Source: Flavobacterium sp. J27 (lineage in GTDB: Bacteria; Bacteroidota; Bacteroidia; Flavobacteriales; Flavobacteriaceae). From it: a stretch of DNA of 64,000 nucleotides. The stretch is from assembly GCF_004303025.1 (NCBI RefSeq), contig NZ_PJQW01000010.1, positions 1 through 64,000 of the forward strand, read 5' to 3'. This document shows, piece after piece, positions 1 to 8,219 of the stretch. The notes below the pieces were generated by a model, which made no database searches, had not been told where the DNA came from, and saw only the letters and a program-made list of their open reading frames with translations. The translations under genes were made by a program, and so were the position numbers. How positions within the stretch are numbered: position 1 is the stretch's first letter; each line of letters starts with the position of its first letter.

Positions 1-1854
1 AGTGCAGTAGATTTTGTTGCTAATGTAGGTTTAAGTGCCAATGATGGTACTACCATTACAGCAGTAGTGTTTAATTTAGATGGACAAAATTTAAGTGTAA
101 GTAATTCATCGAGTACTTATAATGCGAGTTGGACACCTACAGCCAATCAGTTTTCTGGAAATCATGTTTTAAAAGTAACAGCAACAGCATCAAATGGTAC
201 AACTGATGAAAAAACATATAACTTTACATTAACTTGTTCAGGATCTAATTGTCCTAATCAATTACCAGTAATTACTTGGAATGCTCCTACAAGCACAATT
301 ATTTATCAAAGTTCTTTACAAACTGTACCTATTTCGGTTTCAGCAACAGATACCGATGGAACAATAGCAAACGTAACTATTACAGTTAATGGAAGTACAC
401 ATAATATGACTGCTGGTGCAAATAATACCTTTACATATAATTTTTTACCAACGGCTTATCAGGCTTATCCAATAGTTATTAAGGCTACTGACAATGTATC
501 CGGACAAAAGTCTTTAGATAAAACAATTACCATAGCTACAATTTCTAATAATCGGTTTATTCCTTTACCAGATAAAGTAGTGTTGGGTTATGCTCATTCA
601 TGGGAAAATGCTGAAGCAACATTTTTATATTTCAATCAAATGGTTGGAACAAAATTTAATGTAGTGGCTTATGCTTTTATTGAAACGGTAAACAGAGATG
701 GTTACACACCAGTTTTGACAACGAATGATAATCGTTATGTTACCAATGGTGTTTTTGACAGACAATTATTAAAAAATGATATACAAGCATTACGAAATAG
801 TGGTGTACCAGTAATTGTATCCATTGGAGGACAAAACGGGCATGTTGTATTAGAAAACGTGGCACAAAAGAATACATTTGTAACAGGATTGAAAGCGATT
901 ATAGACGAATTTCAATTTGATGGTGTAGATATTGATTTTGAAGGAGGTTCGATGGATTTTGGAGCAGCAGGATTAACTGATTTTTCTTATGCAGGAATTT
1001 CAGCTTATCCAAGACTTAAAAATGTAGTTGATGCTTTTAAAGAATTAAAACAACATTATGGACCAGGTTTTATTTTAACTGCAGCACCAGAAACTTTTTA
1101 TGTTCAAGTAGGTTACCAAAGTTATGCAGGAACAGCTGGTTCATTTTTACCCGTTTTACATAATTTAAGAAATGAATTAGACTTATTGATGGTTCAATTG
1201 TATAATTCAGGTCCAGTAGGTGGTTTAGACAATCAAAATTATTTTTCTGCCACACCAAACTTTGTCACTTCAATGACAGATATGCTTTTGAAAGGATTTA
1301 ATGTTAGTACAACTGGTTTTCATTTTGATGCATTACCACCTTCTAAAGTGGTAGTAGCCTTACCAGCATGTCAACGAGCTGCAGGAACAGGTTATTTAGC
1401 TCCTTCAGAAGTCGTAAAAGCTTTAGATTACTTACGATTTGGAACTAATTTCTCTGGACGTACTTATACAATGCAATCTGGAGGACCTTATCCTGGTTTA
1501 AGAGGAGTAATGACTTGGTCAGTAAATTGGGACGCTGCTGCAAGTTGTGCTTCTAGTTATGGGTTTTCTAACACTTTAGGGAATTATTTTAATGGTTCAC
1601 CTATTACAAGTAGAATTAATACTAATGATGTAAAAGGGTTTATTGTTGAAAATAAATTAACAGTTAAAACGAAAGAATCATTAATAAAACAAGTAAGTGT
1701 GTACAACCTTTTAGGACAATTAATTACCCAACAAAGTTTTATGGGAGATAAAAATGAAGTGGCCGTTTTTGATGACTATTTCAATACAAAGCAAATTTTT
1801 ATTGTAAAAGTGGTTGATAAAGAAGAGATTGTAACTGAAATAAAAGTATATTAA
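1..1854 (+). CDS. Secreted GH18 chitinase-like glycoside hydrolase with T9SS sorting domain (5' end outside window)
   Basis: The frame is open from base 1, so the gene begins upstream; the GTG at 67 is only an internal codon. The visible part starts with about 170 residues of Ig/fibronectin-like beta repeats (ITVNGST, VKATA-type strands). A GH18 barrel follows, with the SIGG strand near 820-831 and the D-x-x-D-x-D-x-E motif at 919-942; the last Glu (940-942) is the expected acid catalyst. GH18 enzymes hydrolyse chitin or related beta-1,4-GlcNAc polymers by substrate-assisted catalysis. The final 75 residues (VSVYNLLGQ, ending in EIKVY) look like a type A T9SS C-terminal sorting domain, so the enzyme should be exported and anchored or released at the cell surface. 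Exact substrate is not provable: some GH18 proteins are endo-beta-N-acetylglucosaminidases. Confidence 0.9.
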   Translation, partial: SAVDFVANVGLSANDGTTITAVVFNLDGQNLSVSNSSSTYNASWTPTANQFSGNHVLKVTATASNGTTDEKTYNFTLTCSGSNCPNQLPVITWNAPTSTIIYQSSLQTVPISVSATDTDGTIANVTITVNGSTHNMTAGANNTFTYNFLPTAYQAYPIVIKATDNVSGQKSLDKTITIATISNNRFIPLPDKVVLGYAHSWENAEATFLYFNQMVGTKFNVVAYAFIETVNRDGYTPVLTTNDNRYVTNGVFDRQLLKNDIQALRNSGVPVIVSIGGQNGHVVLENVAQKNTFVTGLKAIIDEFQFDGVDIDFEGGSMDFGAAGLTDFSYAGISAYPRLKNVVDAFKELKQHYGPGFILTAAPETFYVQVGYQSYAGTAGSFLPVLHNLRNELDLLMVQLYNSGPVGGLDNQNYFSATPNFVTSMTDMLLKGFNVSTTGFHFDALPPSKVVVALPACQRAAGTGYLAPSEVVKALDYLRFGTNFSGRTYTMQSGGPYPGLRGVMTWSVNWDAAASCASSYGFSNTLGNYFNGSPITSRINTNDVKGFIVENKLTVKTKESLIKQVSVYNLLGQLITQQSFMGDKNEVAVFDDYFNTKQIFIVKVVDKEEIVTEIKVY

Positions 1855-1885
1855 TTTTTTTCAATATAAATATTGGTTGTTATGT

Positions 1886-1922
1886 AACCTCCGTTATGCC
1901 TTGGTATAATGGAGGTTTTTTA
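1886..1922 (+). terminator. Rho-independent terminator after the GH18 gene
   Basis: Inverted repeat AACCTCCGTTAT / ATAATGGAGGTT (one wobble pair) with an 8-base loop, followed by a T run. It lies 31 bases past the stop codon. Confidence 0.85.
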
Positions 1923-1994
1923 AATTATTGTATGAATAAACTAACTTTTTTGAACATTTTTTTTAATTCTAATGTTAATTTTTTTAGTTTGTAT

Positions 1995-2026
1995 TTGTTT
2001 ATTAATAAAAAAAAATGTTAAATTTG
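1995..2026 (+). promoter_or_regulatory. Bacteroidota-type promoter of the ECF sigma gene
   Basis: A TTG at 1995-1997 and the -7 box TAAATTTG at 2019-2026 are separated by 21 bases, close to the Bacteroidota primary sigma consensus (TTG, then TAnnTTTG). The predicted leader to the ATG at 2113 is about 80 bases. Confidence 0.6.
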
Positions 2027-2112
2027 ACCATTAACAATTAAAATTATCGGCTTATACACGAAAACTACTTTTTAAAAATAATAGAACCCAAATTAATTTA
2101 AAAAGTATTGTT

Positions 2113-2697
2113 ATGGCTAATAATTTGATTTCAGATGCACTTCTGGTAAAGAAATATATTGAGGGTGATGAAACAGCCTTAAGTATATTAATAGAAAGAC
2201 ACCAATCGAAAATTTACGGTTTTATTTACACCAAAATTCAGGATCGTGATGTTTGTGATGATGTATTTCAGGATACGTTTATCAAGGTAATTAAAACGTT
2301 AAAATCTAAATCCTATAACGAAGAAGGAAAGTTTCTCCCATGGGTAATGCGTATTGCGCACAATTTAATTATAGATTATTTTAGAAAATCTAAAAAAATG
2401 CCTTTACAAAGAGATAGTGAAGATTATTCTATTTTCTCTTATCTTACAGACAATAACTTAAATGTTGAGGATCAAATTATTCTTGACCAAGTAGAGTTTG
2501 ATTTGTCTAGATTAATTGATGAACTTCCACAAGATCAAAAAGAAGTGCTTCAAATGCGTATTTATCAAGATTTAAGTTTTAAAGAAATTGCTGATTCAAC
2601 GGGAGTTAGCATTAATACAGCTTTAGGTAGAATGCGTTACGCTTTAATGAACCTGAGAAAAGTTATTGAAAAAAATCAAATTATTTTAACGAATTAA
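2113..2697 (+). CDS. ECF-type RNA polymerase sigma-70 family factor
   Basis: 194 residues, the usual ECF length. Region 2 lies at about residues 20-95 (ERHQSKIYGFIYTKI, DDVFQDTFIKV, LPWVMRIAHNLIIDYFRK), and region 4 at about 130-185 (LPQDQKEVLQMRIYQDLSFKEIADSTGVSINTALGRMRYALMNL, helix-turn-helix). It would direct RNA polymerase to an alternative promoter set. No anti-sigma gene is adjacent, unlike the sigma/anti-sigma pair at 41.6-42.9 kb; instead a 47-residue ORF follows. It has its own -33/-7 promoter, so it does not depend on the upstream GH18 gene. Function is certain at family level; the regulon is unknown. Confidence 0.95.
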   Translation: MANNLISDALLVKKYIEGDETALSILIERHQSKIYGFIYTKIQDRDVCDDVFQDTFIKVIKTLKSKSYNEEGKFLPWVMRIAHNLIIDYFRKSKKMPLQRDSEDYSIFSYLTDNNLNVEDQIILDQVEFDLSRLIDELPQDQKEVLQMRIYQDLSFKEIADSTGVSINTALGRMRYALMNLRKVIEKNQIILTN

Positions 2698-2753
2698 TAC
2701 TAAATATTTTTTTTTGCCGTTATTAAATTATTAAATAACAAAATTTTTTATTG

Positions 2754-2897
2754 ATGGCAAAACTTTACTCAAAACAAAAATTAGCTCCAAAGCACATGTT
2801 ACCTAAAAAAGAAACAATTGCGTTTATACTTAATTATTCAAAAGCTTTAAGTATTAAGAAAATGGGTAATATGTCTTTTGAAATTATTGCTAATTAA
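2754..2897 (+). CDS. Small basic 47-residue protein downstream of the sigma factor
   Basis: The ORF starts at ATG 2754, 56 bases after the sigma stop codon, and ends just before a strong terminator, so it probably shares the sigma transcript. The product is rich in Lys (MAKLYSKQKLAPKH...) with a predicted helix ETIAFILNYSKALSIKK. Stop codons are frequent in this AT-rich DNA, yet the reading frame fills the interval to the terminator, which supports a real gene. From memory, short proteins of this kind follow ECF sigma genes in other Flavobacteria, but I cannot verify this. A role as a sigma partner is inference only. Confidence 0.6.
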   Translation: MAKLYSKQKLAPKHMLPKKETIAFILNYSKALSIKKMGNMSFEIIAN

Positions 2898-2900
2898 TTG

Positions 2901-2937
2901 GAATGCTTCATAAAAACTTTATGAAGCATTCTTTTTT
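2901..2937. terminator. Terminator between the sigma unit and nth
   Basis: A perfect 12-bp inverted repeat (GAATGCTTCATA, 2901-2912, and TATGAAGCATTC, 2920-2931) with a T run at 2932-2937 ends the plus-strand unit. Its right arm overlaps the last codons of the convergent nth gene. Confidence 0.85.
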
Positions 2938-3578
2938 AAGTAGGTTTCTATTACAGATTTTCTTCCTATAGTTCTCGTAATAATATCTTTTTCTAAATCC
3001 CAACCTCTTGCTGGTGAATATTCTCTACCGTACCAAATAATTTGTAAATGTAAATCGTTCCAAGTCTCTTCTGGAAAGATACGTTTGGCATCTTTTTCAG
3101 TTTGTTGTACATTTTTTCCATTACTTAAATTCCAACGGTACATAAGTCTATGAATATGAGTATCTACTGGAAATGCAGGAACACCAAAGGCTTGGCTCAT
3201 AACAACACTTGCTGTTTTATGTCCTACAGCAGGTAAACTTTCAAGAGCTTCGAAACTTTGTGGAACTTCACCATTGTATTTTTCAATTAAAATTTCAGAC
3301 AAGCCATGAATACCTTTCGATTTCATTGGAGACAATCCACATGGTCTTATAATAGCTGCAATTTCTTCAATGCTCATTTTTATCATATCATAAGGATTAT
3401 CAGCTTTGGCAAATAATAAGGGTGTGATTTGATTTACCCTAACATCAGTACATTGAGCTGAAAGCAAAACAGCTACTAATAAAGTATATGGATCTTTATG
3501 ATCTAATGGAATTGGAATTTCAGGATATAATTCGTTTAACTTATTTATAACAAATGTTACTTTTTCGTTTTTAGTCAT
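2919..3578 (-). CDS. nth: Endonuclease III-like DNA glycosylase/AP lyase, lacking the Fe-S cluster cysteines
   Basis: 219 residues, matching the HhH-GPD endonuclease III family that removes oxidised pyrimidines in base excision repair. The helix-hairpin-helix LPAVGHKTASVV (about residue 115) carries the catalytic Lys, and FPVDTHIHR supplies the catalytic Asp. The usual C-terminal C-X6-C-X2-C-X5-C loop for the [4Fe-4S] cluster is absent: that region reads YGREYSPARGWDLEKDIITR with no Cys. The fold is otherwise complete, so this looks like a cluster-less variant and not a decayed gene. The start ATG at 3578 is preceded by a -7 box on this strand. Confidence 0.93.
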   Translation of the reverse strand: MTKNEKVTFVINKLNELYPEIPIPLDHKDPYTLLVAVLLSAQCTDVRVNQITPLLFAKADNPYDMIKMSIEEIAAIIRPCGLSPMKSKGIHGLSEILIEKYNGEVPQSFEALESLPAVGHKTASVVMSQAFGVPAFPVDTHIHRLMYRWNLSNGKNVQQTEKDAKRIFPEETWNDLHLQIIWYGREYSPARGWDLEKDIITRTIGRKSVIETYLKKNAS

Positions 3579-3613
3579 TTTTGTATTTTTATTGTCTTAT
3601 AATAACTTTAAAG

Positions 3614-3621
3614 CAAAGTTA
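3614..3621 (-). promoter_or_regulatory. -7 box of nth
   Basis: TAACTTTG on the minus strand matches TAnnTTTG and lies 36 bases upstream of the nth start codon, in the 71-base divergent gap shared with the bcp-like gene. Confidence 0.5.
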
Positions 3622-3649
3622 AACTTTTAACACTGTAAAATAAACAAAA

Positions 3650-4102
3650 ATGACAACATTAAAAAAAGGGGATAAGGCACCTGATTTTTCAGGATTAGAT
3701 CAGGATGGAAAAAAGCATACGCTGAAAGATTATAAGGGAAAAAAACTAGTTGTTTTCTTTTATCCTAAAGCAAGTACACCAGGTTGTACTGCTGAAGCTT
3801 GTGATTTGAGAGATAATTTTGAACGATTTAACTCTAATAATTATGCTTTGTTAGGAGTAAGTGCCGATAGCGCTAAAGCGCAAACAAAATTTATTGAAAA
3901 ATACAATTTACCTTTTCCATTGTTAGCTGATGAAGATAAAGCAGTGATTACGGCTTTTGGGGTTTGGGGACCCAAAAAATTTATGGGAAGAGAGTATGAT
4001 GGTATTCATCGAACTACTTTTATTATTGACGAAAATGGAATAATTGAAGAGGTAATTGAAAAAGTAAAAACAAAAGAGCATAGTTCTCAAATATTGGGAT
4101 AA
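3650..4102 (+). CDS. bcp: Thioredoxin-dependent thiol peroxidase (peroxiredoxin Q/BCP)
   Basis: 150 residues, the family's normal size. AhpC/TSA fold with FFYPKASTPGCTAEACDLRD: the first Cys (of PGC) is the peroxidatic residue and the Cys five positions later is the resolving residue typical of atypical 2-Cys BCP. It reduces H2O2 and organic hydroperoxides using thioredoxin in the cytoplasm. It is divergent from nth, pairing two oxidative-damage genes over a 71-base promoter region. A strong terminator follows, so it is monocistronic. Confidence 0.96.
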   Translation: MTTLKKGDKAPDFSGLDQDGKKHTLKDYKGKKLVVFFYPKASTPGCTAEACDLRDNFERFNSNNYALLGVSADSAKAQTKFIEKYNLPFPLLADEDKAVITAFGVWGPKKFMGREYDGIHRTTFIIDENGIIEEVIEKVKTKEHSSQILG

Positions 4103-4117
4103 AAAATCGGTAAAAAG

Positions 4118-4147
4118 AAAAAGCTGTCGTTTTTGACAGCTTTTTTT
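4118..4147 (+). terminator. Terminator of bcp
   Basis: AAAAAGCTGTC (4118-4128) pairs with GACAGCTTTTT (4135-4145), followed by further T residues. It lies just before the 3' end of the convergent gene. Confidence 0.85.
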
Positions 4148-4156
4148 AATATATAA

Positions 4157-5629
4157 CTATTTGCTTGTTTGACTCAATGATTCTTTGGGTTGGTATCCAA
4201 ATAAACGGTGTTTTTTAATTAACTCTGCATTTCCTTCAGGTAACATATCTTCCCAACCTTCTTCTCCATTTCCAATCATTTTTAATACTTGTCTTGAGAA
4301 AATATCTAGGTTTTTTTCTTCAAAATCTGTAATATCTACTACTTTTCCATTAAACTTAAAGAATTTATATAACTCTTTCATTCGAGGATGTACTTTTAAG
4401 TTTTCAGAATTAATCAAATTACCTTCATCATCTTTCATTGGATATAAATATACTTTTAAATCGCGATAGAAAAGTTTACCAAAAGCCTCCAAAATACCTC
4501 CAGATAAATGGCGGTAATATTTTTCGTCAAAAATATCCACTAAATTGTTTACTCCCATAGCTAGTCCCATGCGAGCTTTAGTGTAATTAGAAAAATATTC
4601 AACTACTTTAAAATATTCTTGGAAGTTAGAAATCATAACGGTTTGTCCTAAAGAACAAAGTAATTCAGCTCTATCTAAGAAATCTCTTTCATCGATTTCG
4701 CCTTCTGCTTTTAAGTTGGATAAAGTAATTTCAAATACAACAAAAGTATTATCGATATCTACCTTTTTTTCTTCTATAAACATGTTGTACGATTTCATAT
4801 ACATGTTCATGTTTACTTTTGTAACAGGTCTAAAACTACCTCTTAAAGCTAAAATGTTTTTCTTATATAATACTGCTGCAGGCAAAATGTTATTTCCGTC
4901 AGGACCAAACATTACTGCATCGGTCATACCGTTTTTAACTAATTGTAAACTCATTAATCGATTGTCTACTTCAGCAAAACGTGGACCAGAAAAATTAATA
5001 GTATCTATTTCTAATTGATCCTTATCTAAATGGTCGTATAAATAGCGAAGTAATTTTTTGGGACTACTGTGTTTATAAAACGCACCATAAATTAAATTAA
5101 CACCTAAAATTCCTAGAGTTTCTTGCTGCAGTTTAGCGTCAGTTTCTTTAAAACGAATGTGTAATATAATTTCGTTATATTCTTCATCTGGTTCTACTTG
5201 AAATTTAATTCCTACCCAACCATGACCTTTATATTGTTTTGCAAAATCGATTGTGGCTACTGTATTGGCATAACTAAAAAACAATTTGTTAGGATGTTTG
5301 TCTCTTTTTAAACGTTCTTCTATTAATTGTGTTTCATGAGCTAACATCTTTTTTAGACGACTTTCCGTTACATATCTACCATCATCTTCAATACCATAAA
5401 TTGCATCACTGAAATCCTTGTCATAAGCAGACATCGCTTTTGCAATAGTACCTGAAGAAGCTCCAGCTCTAAAAAAATGGCGTACCGTTTCTTGTCCGGC
5501 ACCTATTTCTGCAAAAGTACCGTAAATGCTTTCATTTAAGTTTATACGTAAAGCTTTGTCTTTAATTGAAGGGATTTGTTCAATAACTTTATCACCTCTC
5601 ACTTTTATGTCTGTCACAATACTTCTCAT
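4157..5629 (-). CDS. Conserved cytoplasmic protein of unknown function (490 residues)
   Basis: I start it at ATG 5629 (MRSIVTDIKVRG...). The frame stays open to 5770, but those 47 extra codons overlap the divergent gene and its promoter and read as a spurious hydrophobic tail. The protein is soluble, with no signal peptide. Distinctive stretches are NLNESIYGTFAEIGAGQET, the segment HFFRAGASSGTIAKAMSAYD, and GPDGNNILPAAVLY. I recognise it as belonging to a conserved bacterial family with a strongly kept N-terminal glycine-rich block, but no function can be assigned from sequence alone. It is monocistronic and divergent from the MBL hydrolase. I see no transmembrane or TonB-receptor features. 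Confidence 0.75.
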   Translation of the reverse strand: MRSIVTDIKVRGDKVIEQIPSIKDKALRINLNESIYGTFAEIGAGQETVRHFFRAGASSGTIAKAMSAYDKDFSDAIYGIEDDGRYVTESRLKKMLAHETQLIEERLKRDKHPNKLFFSYANTVATIDFAKQYKGHGWVGIKFQVEPDEEYNEIILHIRFKETDAKLQQETLGILGVNLIYGAFYKHSSPKKLLRYLYDHLDKDQLEIDTINFSGPRFAEVDNRLMSLQLVKNGMTDAVMFGPDGNNILPAAVLYKKNILALRGSFRPVTKVNMNMYMKSYNMFIEEKKVDIDNTFVVFEITLSNLKAEGEIDERDFLDRAELLCSLGQTVMISNFQEYFKVVEYFSNYTKARMGLAMGVNNLVDIFDEKYYRHLSGGILEAFGKLFYRDLKVYLYPMKDDEGNLINSENLKVHPRMKELYKFFKFNGKVVDITDFEEKNLDIFSRQVLKMIGNGEEGWEDMLPEGNAELIKKHRLFGYQPKESLSQTSK

Positions 5630-5713
5630 CAAATTTATCTTTAGGATAGTAGCAGTTAATCTTTCTAATACTGCAAAGTTAATTAAAATGATAAAAACTA
5701 CTGCAAATATTAT

Positions 5714-5721
5714 TATTTTTG
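5714..5721 (+). promoter_or_regulatory. -7 box directly before the MBL hydrolase start (possible leaderless mRNA)
   Basis: TATTTTTG matches TAnnTTTG. The ATG at 5728 begins only 6 bases after it, where transcription would be expected to start. No clear TTG -33 element is seen. Confidence 0.5.
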
Positions 5722-5727
5722 TACAAT

Positions 5728-6501
5728 ATGAACAACATAAAAGTTTATTTTTTAGGAACCGGTACTTCACAAGGAATTCCAGTTATAGGGAGTAATCATC
5801 CTGTATGTTTAAGTAATGACCATAAAGATAAAAGGTTACGGGTTTCCGTTTGGGTATATTCTCATGATTTTTCAATCGTAATAGATTGTGGTCCCGATTT
5901 TAGACAACAAATGTTAACTTCTAAATGTAATGCTATAGATGCGATTTTGTTTACACACGAGCATGCAGATCATACCGCTGGTTTAGATGATATTCGACCA
6001 TTCTATTTTAGACAAGGAGATATTCCTGTATATGCACATGAGAGGGTTTTAAAAAATTTAGAAAAACGATTTGATTATATTTTTCTAGATGAAAATAAAT
6101 ATCCTGGCGCACCATCTGTAACTACTACTGAAGTAAAAGAAGACAATAGTTTTTGGGTTAAAGAACAGCATATAGAACCAATTAATGCCAGTCATGGAGA
6201 TTTACAGGTTTTTGGTTACAAAATAGCCGATTTAGTGTATTTAACAGATATAAAAGCTATTGAAAGTAAAGAAATTGCAAAAATTAAAGAATGCAACGTT
6301 TTGGTAGTTAATTGTTTGCGTGAAGAACCACATCACTCCCATTTTAATTTAGATGAAGCTTTAGATTTTATATCTTTGGTGCAACCTAAAAAAGCTTATT
6401 TAACACATATAAGTCATATGCTAGGTTTTCATGAAGAAATTCAAAAAAAATTACCTGAAAATGTATTTGTAGCTTATGATAATTTAGAAATTTTAATTTA
6501 A
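5728..6501 (+). CDS. PhnP-like MBL-fold metallohydrolase
   Basis: 257 residues. Metallo-beta-lactamase fold: GTGTSQGIPVIG at the N-terminus, FTHEHADHTAGLDD (the HxHxDH metal site, about residue 80), a later VYLTDIKAI aspartate and a C-terminal THISHMLG histidine. This pattern, including the early Cys in HPVCLSND, resembles the PhnP cyclic phosphodiesterase branch, but no phosphonate genes are near, so the substrate is unknown. I chose ATG 5728 over the upstream in-frame TTG at 5719, because the MNNIKVYFLGTG start fits the family and the promoter box sits at 5714-5721. Confidence 0.88.
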   Translation: MNNIKVYFLGTGTSQGIPVIGSNHPVCLSNDHKDKRLRVSVWVYSHDFSIVIDCGPDFRQQMLTSKCNAIDAILFTHEHADHTAGLDDIRPFYFRQGDIPVYAHERVLKNLEKRFDYIFLDENKYPGAPSVTTTEVKEDNSFWVKEQHIEPINASHGDLQVFGYKIADLVYLTDIKAIESKEIAKIKECNVLVVNCLREEPHHSHFNLDEALDFISLVQPKKAYLTHISHMLGFHEEIQKKLPENVFVAYDNLEILI

Positions 6502-6560
6502 AATATTAGATACCAAAACTTTAAAAACAGAACCTAACTAAAGTTAAAAATACAAATAGA

Positions 6561-7085
6561 ATGTTTTTAACTTTACTAAAAATGAAACGAATGAAAAACA
6601 CTTTTTTATACTTATTTATTTTTGCCCTTTTACTAAACATTTTTCAATATGTAAATTCGAATAAAATTTTAGATGCTAAAGAAAAAGAAGTTCAGTTAAC
6701 AAAGGAACGTTTAAAAATAGCCAGAGATTCTATCATAACGGTAGGATATAACGATTATTTTGATATTGAAAAAGACCAAGACGCTCAAGATTATTTCTAC
6801 TCTAAAAATTTGGATTATGTAAAAGTGATGCAAAAAGTAAACGAAGATATGGTAGACTTAAATACCAAACCCAATGGTAATCCTTTAATTCCATATGAAC
6901 CAATAGATGGGAAAAACTTTATTATTAATAAAGCTAAAATATTAAATCATAGATGGATTATTGCTGAATTTTCTAATACGGAATTATGGGGGCAAATTTT
7001 AGTGAAATACTTTTACAACGATGATAAACCTACCGATTTTGAAACTGTAGAAACTATTTTATACGAAAAACAAAAATTACAATAA
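6561..7085 (+). CDS. Membrane-anchored protein of unknown function
   Basis: 174 residues from the first ATG; ATGs at 6582 and 6591 are equally possible because no ribosome binding site decides. One N-terminal transmembrane segment (FLYLFIFALLLNIFQYV) is followed by a coiled-coil-like stretch (LDAKEKEVQLTKERLKIARDS) and a small soluble domain with NHRWIIAEFSNTELWGQILVKYFY. It probably faces the periplasm as an anchored protein. I do not recognise the family with certainty. It ends in a terminator, so it forms a unit alone or with the upstream hydrolase (60-base gap). Confidence 0.75.
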   Translation: MFLTLLKMKRMKNTFLYLFIFALLLNIFQYVNSNKILDAKEKEVQLTKERLKIARDSIITVGYNDYFDIEKDQDAQDYFYSKNLDYVKVMQKVNEDMVDLNTKPNGNPLIPYEPIDGKNFIINKAKILNHRWIIAEFSNTELWGQILVKYFYNDDKPTDFETVETILYEKQKLQ

Positions 7086-7088
7086 AAT

Positions 7089-7117
7089 AAAAAAGCTCTT
7101 GAAAAGGAGCTTTTTTT
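7089..7117 (+). terminator. Terminator before pyrD
   Basis: AAAAAGCTC and GAGCTTTTT flank an 8-base loop, followed by more T. Confidence 0.8.
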
Positions 7118-7133
7118 ATTTGAAACGAATCTG

Positions 7134-7141
7134 TATTTTTG
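7134..7141 (+). promoter_or_regulatory. -7 box of pyrD
   Basis: TATTTTTG fits TAnnTTTG, followed by GCATCA and a leader of about 16 bases to the ATG at 7164. Confidence 0.55.
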
Positions 7142-7163
7142 CATCACACAACTACTTTATTTT

Positions 7164-8189
7164 ATGTATAAACTACTTATTCGTCCTATACTTTTTCTTT
7201 TTGACCCAGAAAAAGTACATTATTTTACTTTTTCACTTATTCGTTTTTGTCACAAATTAGGACTTGGTTCCGTTTTTAAATCAATGTATACTGTTGCAGA
7301 CAGTCAATTAGAAAGAGAAGTTTTTGGGTTGAAATTTAAAAACCCTGTAGGATTAGCGGCTGGTTTTGATAAAGACGCTAAATTATATAATGAACTCTCA
7401 AATTTCGGTTTTGGTTTTATTGAAATTGGTACATTAACTCCAAAAGGACAAGAAGGTAATCCTAAAAAAAGATTATTTCGTTTAAAAGATGACCAAGCAA
7501 TTATTAATCGAATGGGATTTAATAATGGCGGTGTTTTTGAAGCTGTAGAAAGACTTAAAAAGAATTCAGGTGTTTTGATAGGTGGAAATATTGGAAAAAA
7601 TAAAGTAACTCCAAATGAAGCTGCGGTTCAGGATTATGAAGTCAGTTTTGAGGCTCTTTTCCCTTATGTAGATTATTTTGTTGTCAATGTGAGTTCACCT
7701 AATACACCTAATTTACGTGCTTTGCAAGATAAAGAACCGTTAACTGCTCTTTTGCAAACCTTACAACAGAAGAACGCAAGTAAACCCACACAAAAACCAA
7801 TATTACTAAAAATTGCTCCCGATTTAACAAACGAACAATTGTTAGACATTATTACTATTGTAAACGATACAAAAATAGCTGGTGTTATCGCTACTAATAC
7901 AACTATTTCAAGAGAAGGATTACAATCTGAAAATAAAAAAGAAGTGGGTGGTTTGTCTGGTAAACCATTAACAAATAGAAGTACAGAAGTGATACGCTTT
8001 CTTTCAGAAAAAAGTAACCAATCTTTTCCTATTATTGGGGTAGGAGGTATTCATTCTGTTGAAGATGCTCTTGAAAAATTAGAAGCAGGCGCTAGTTTAA
8101 TACAATTATACACTGGTTTTATATACGAAGGGCCCAAATTAGTGCGCAATATTAACAAGGCAATTTTATCTTCTAAAACGATTTCGTAA
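7164..8189 (+). CDS. pyrD: Dihydroorotate dehydrogenase (quinone), class 2
   Basis: 341 residues, normal for class 2. It oxidises dihydroorotate to orotate in pyrimidine synthesis and passes electrons to membrane quinone through FMN. The N-terminal amphipathic segment ([24 protein letters not shown]) is the class 2 membrane-docking extension. Key blocks: [35 protein letters not shown] (the Ser of NVSS is the class 2 catalytic base), LKIAPDL and the FMN phosphate loop [19 protein letters not shown]. It stands in its own unit between a terminator and the next promoter box. Confidence 0.97.
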   Translation: MYKLLIRPILFLFDPEKVHYFTFSLIRFCHKLGLGSVFKSMYTVADSQLEREVFGLKFKNPVGLAAGFDKDAKLYNELSNFGFGFIEIGTLTPKGQEGNPKKRLFRLKDDQAIINRMGFNNGGVFEAVERLKKNSGVLIGGNIGKNKVTPNEAAVQDYEVSFEALFPYVDYFVVNVSSPNTPNLRALQDKEPLTALLQTLQQKNASKPTQKPILLKIAPDLTNEQLLDIITIVNDTKIAGVIATNTTISREGLQSENKKEVGGLSGKPLTNRSTEVIRFLSEKSNQSFPIIGVGGIHSVEDALEKLEAGASLIQLYTGFIYEGPKLVRNINKAILSSKTIS

Positions 8190-8204
8190 AATAGAATTCT
8201 TTAC

Positions 8205-8212
8205 TATCTTTG
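8205..8212 (+). promoter_or_regulatory. -7 box directly before the HMG-CoA lyase start (possible leaderless mRNA)
   Basis: TATCTTTG matches TAnnTTTG, and the ATG at 8220 begins 7 bases downstream, where transcription should begin. Confidence 0.5.
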
Positions 8213-8219
8213 GCTACCC

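Noticed and set aside
5630..5770. N-terminal extension of the unknown 490-residue protein
   Set aside because: It would overlap the divergent promoter and the first codons of the MBL hydrolase; the start at 5629 fits better.
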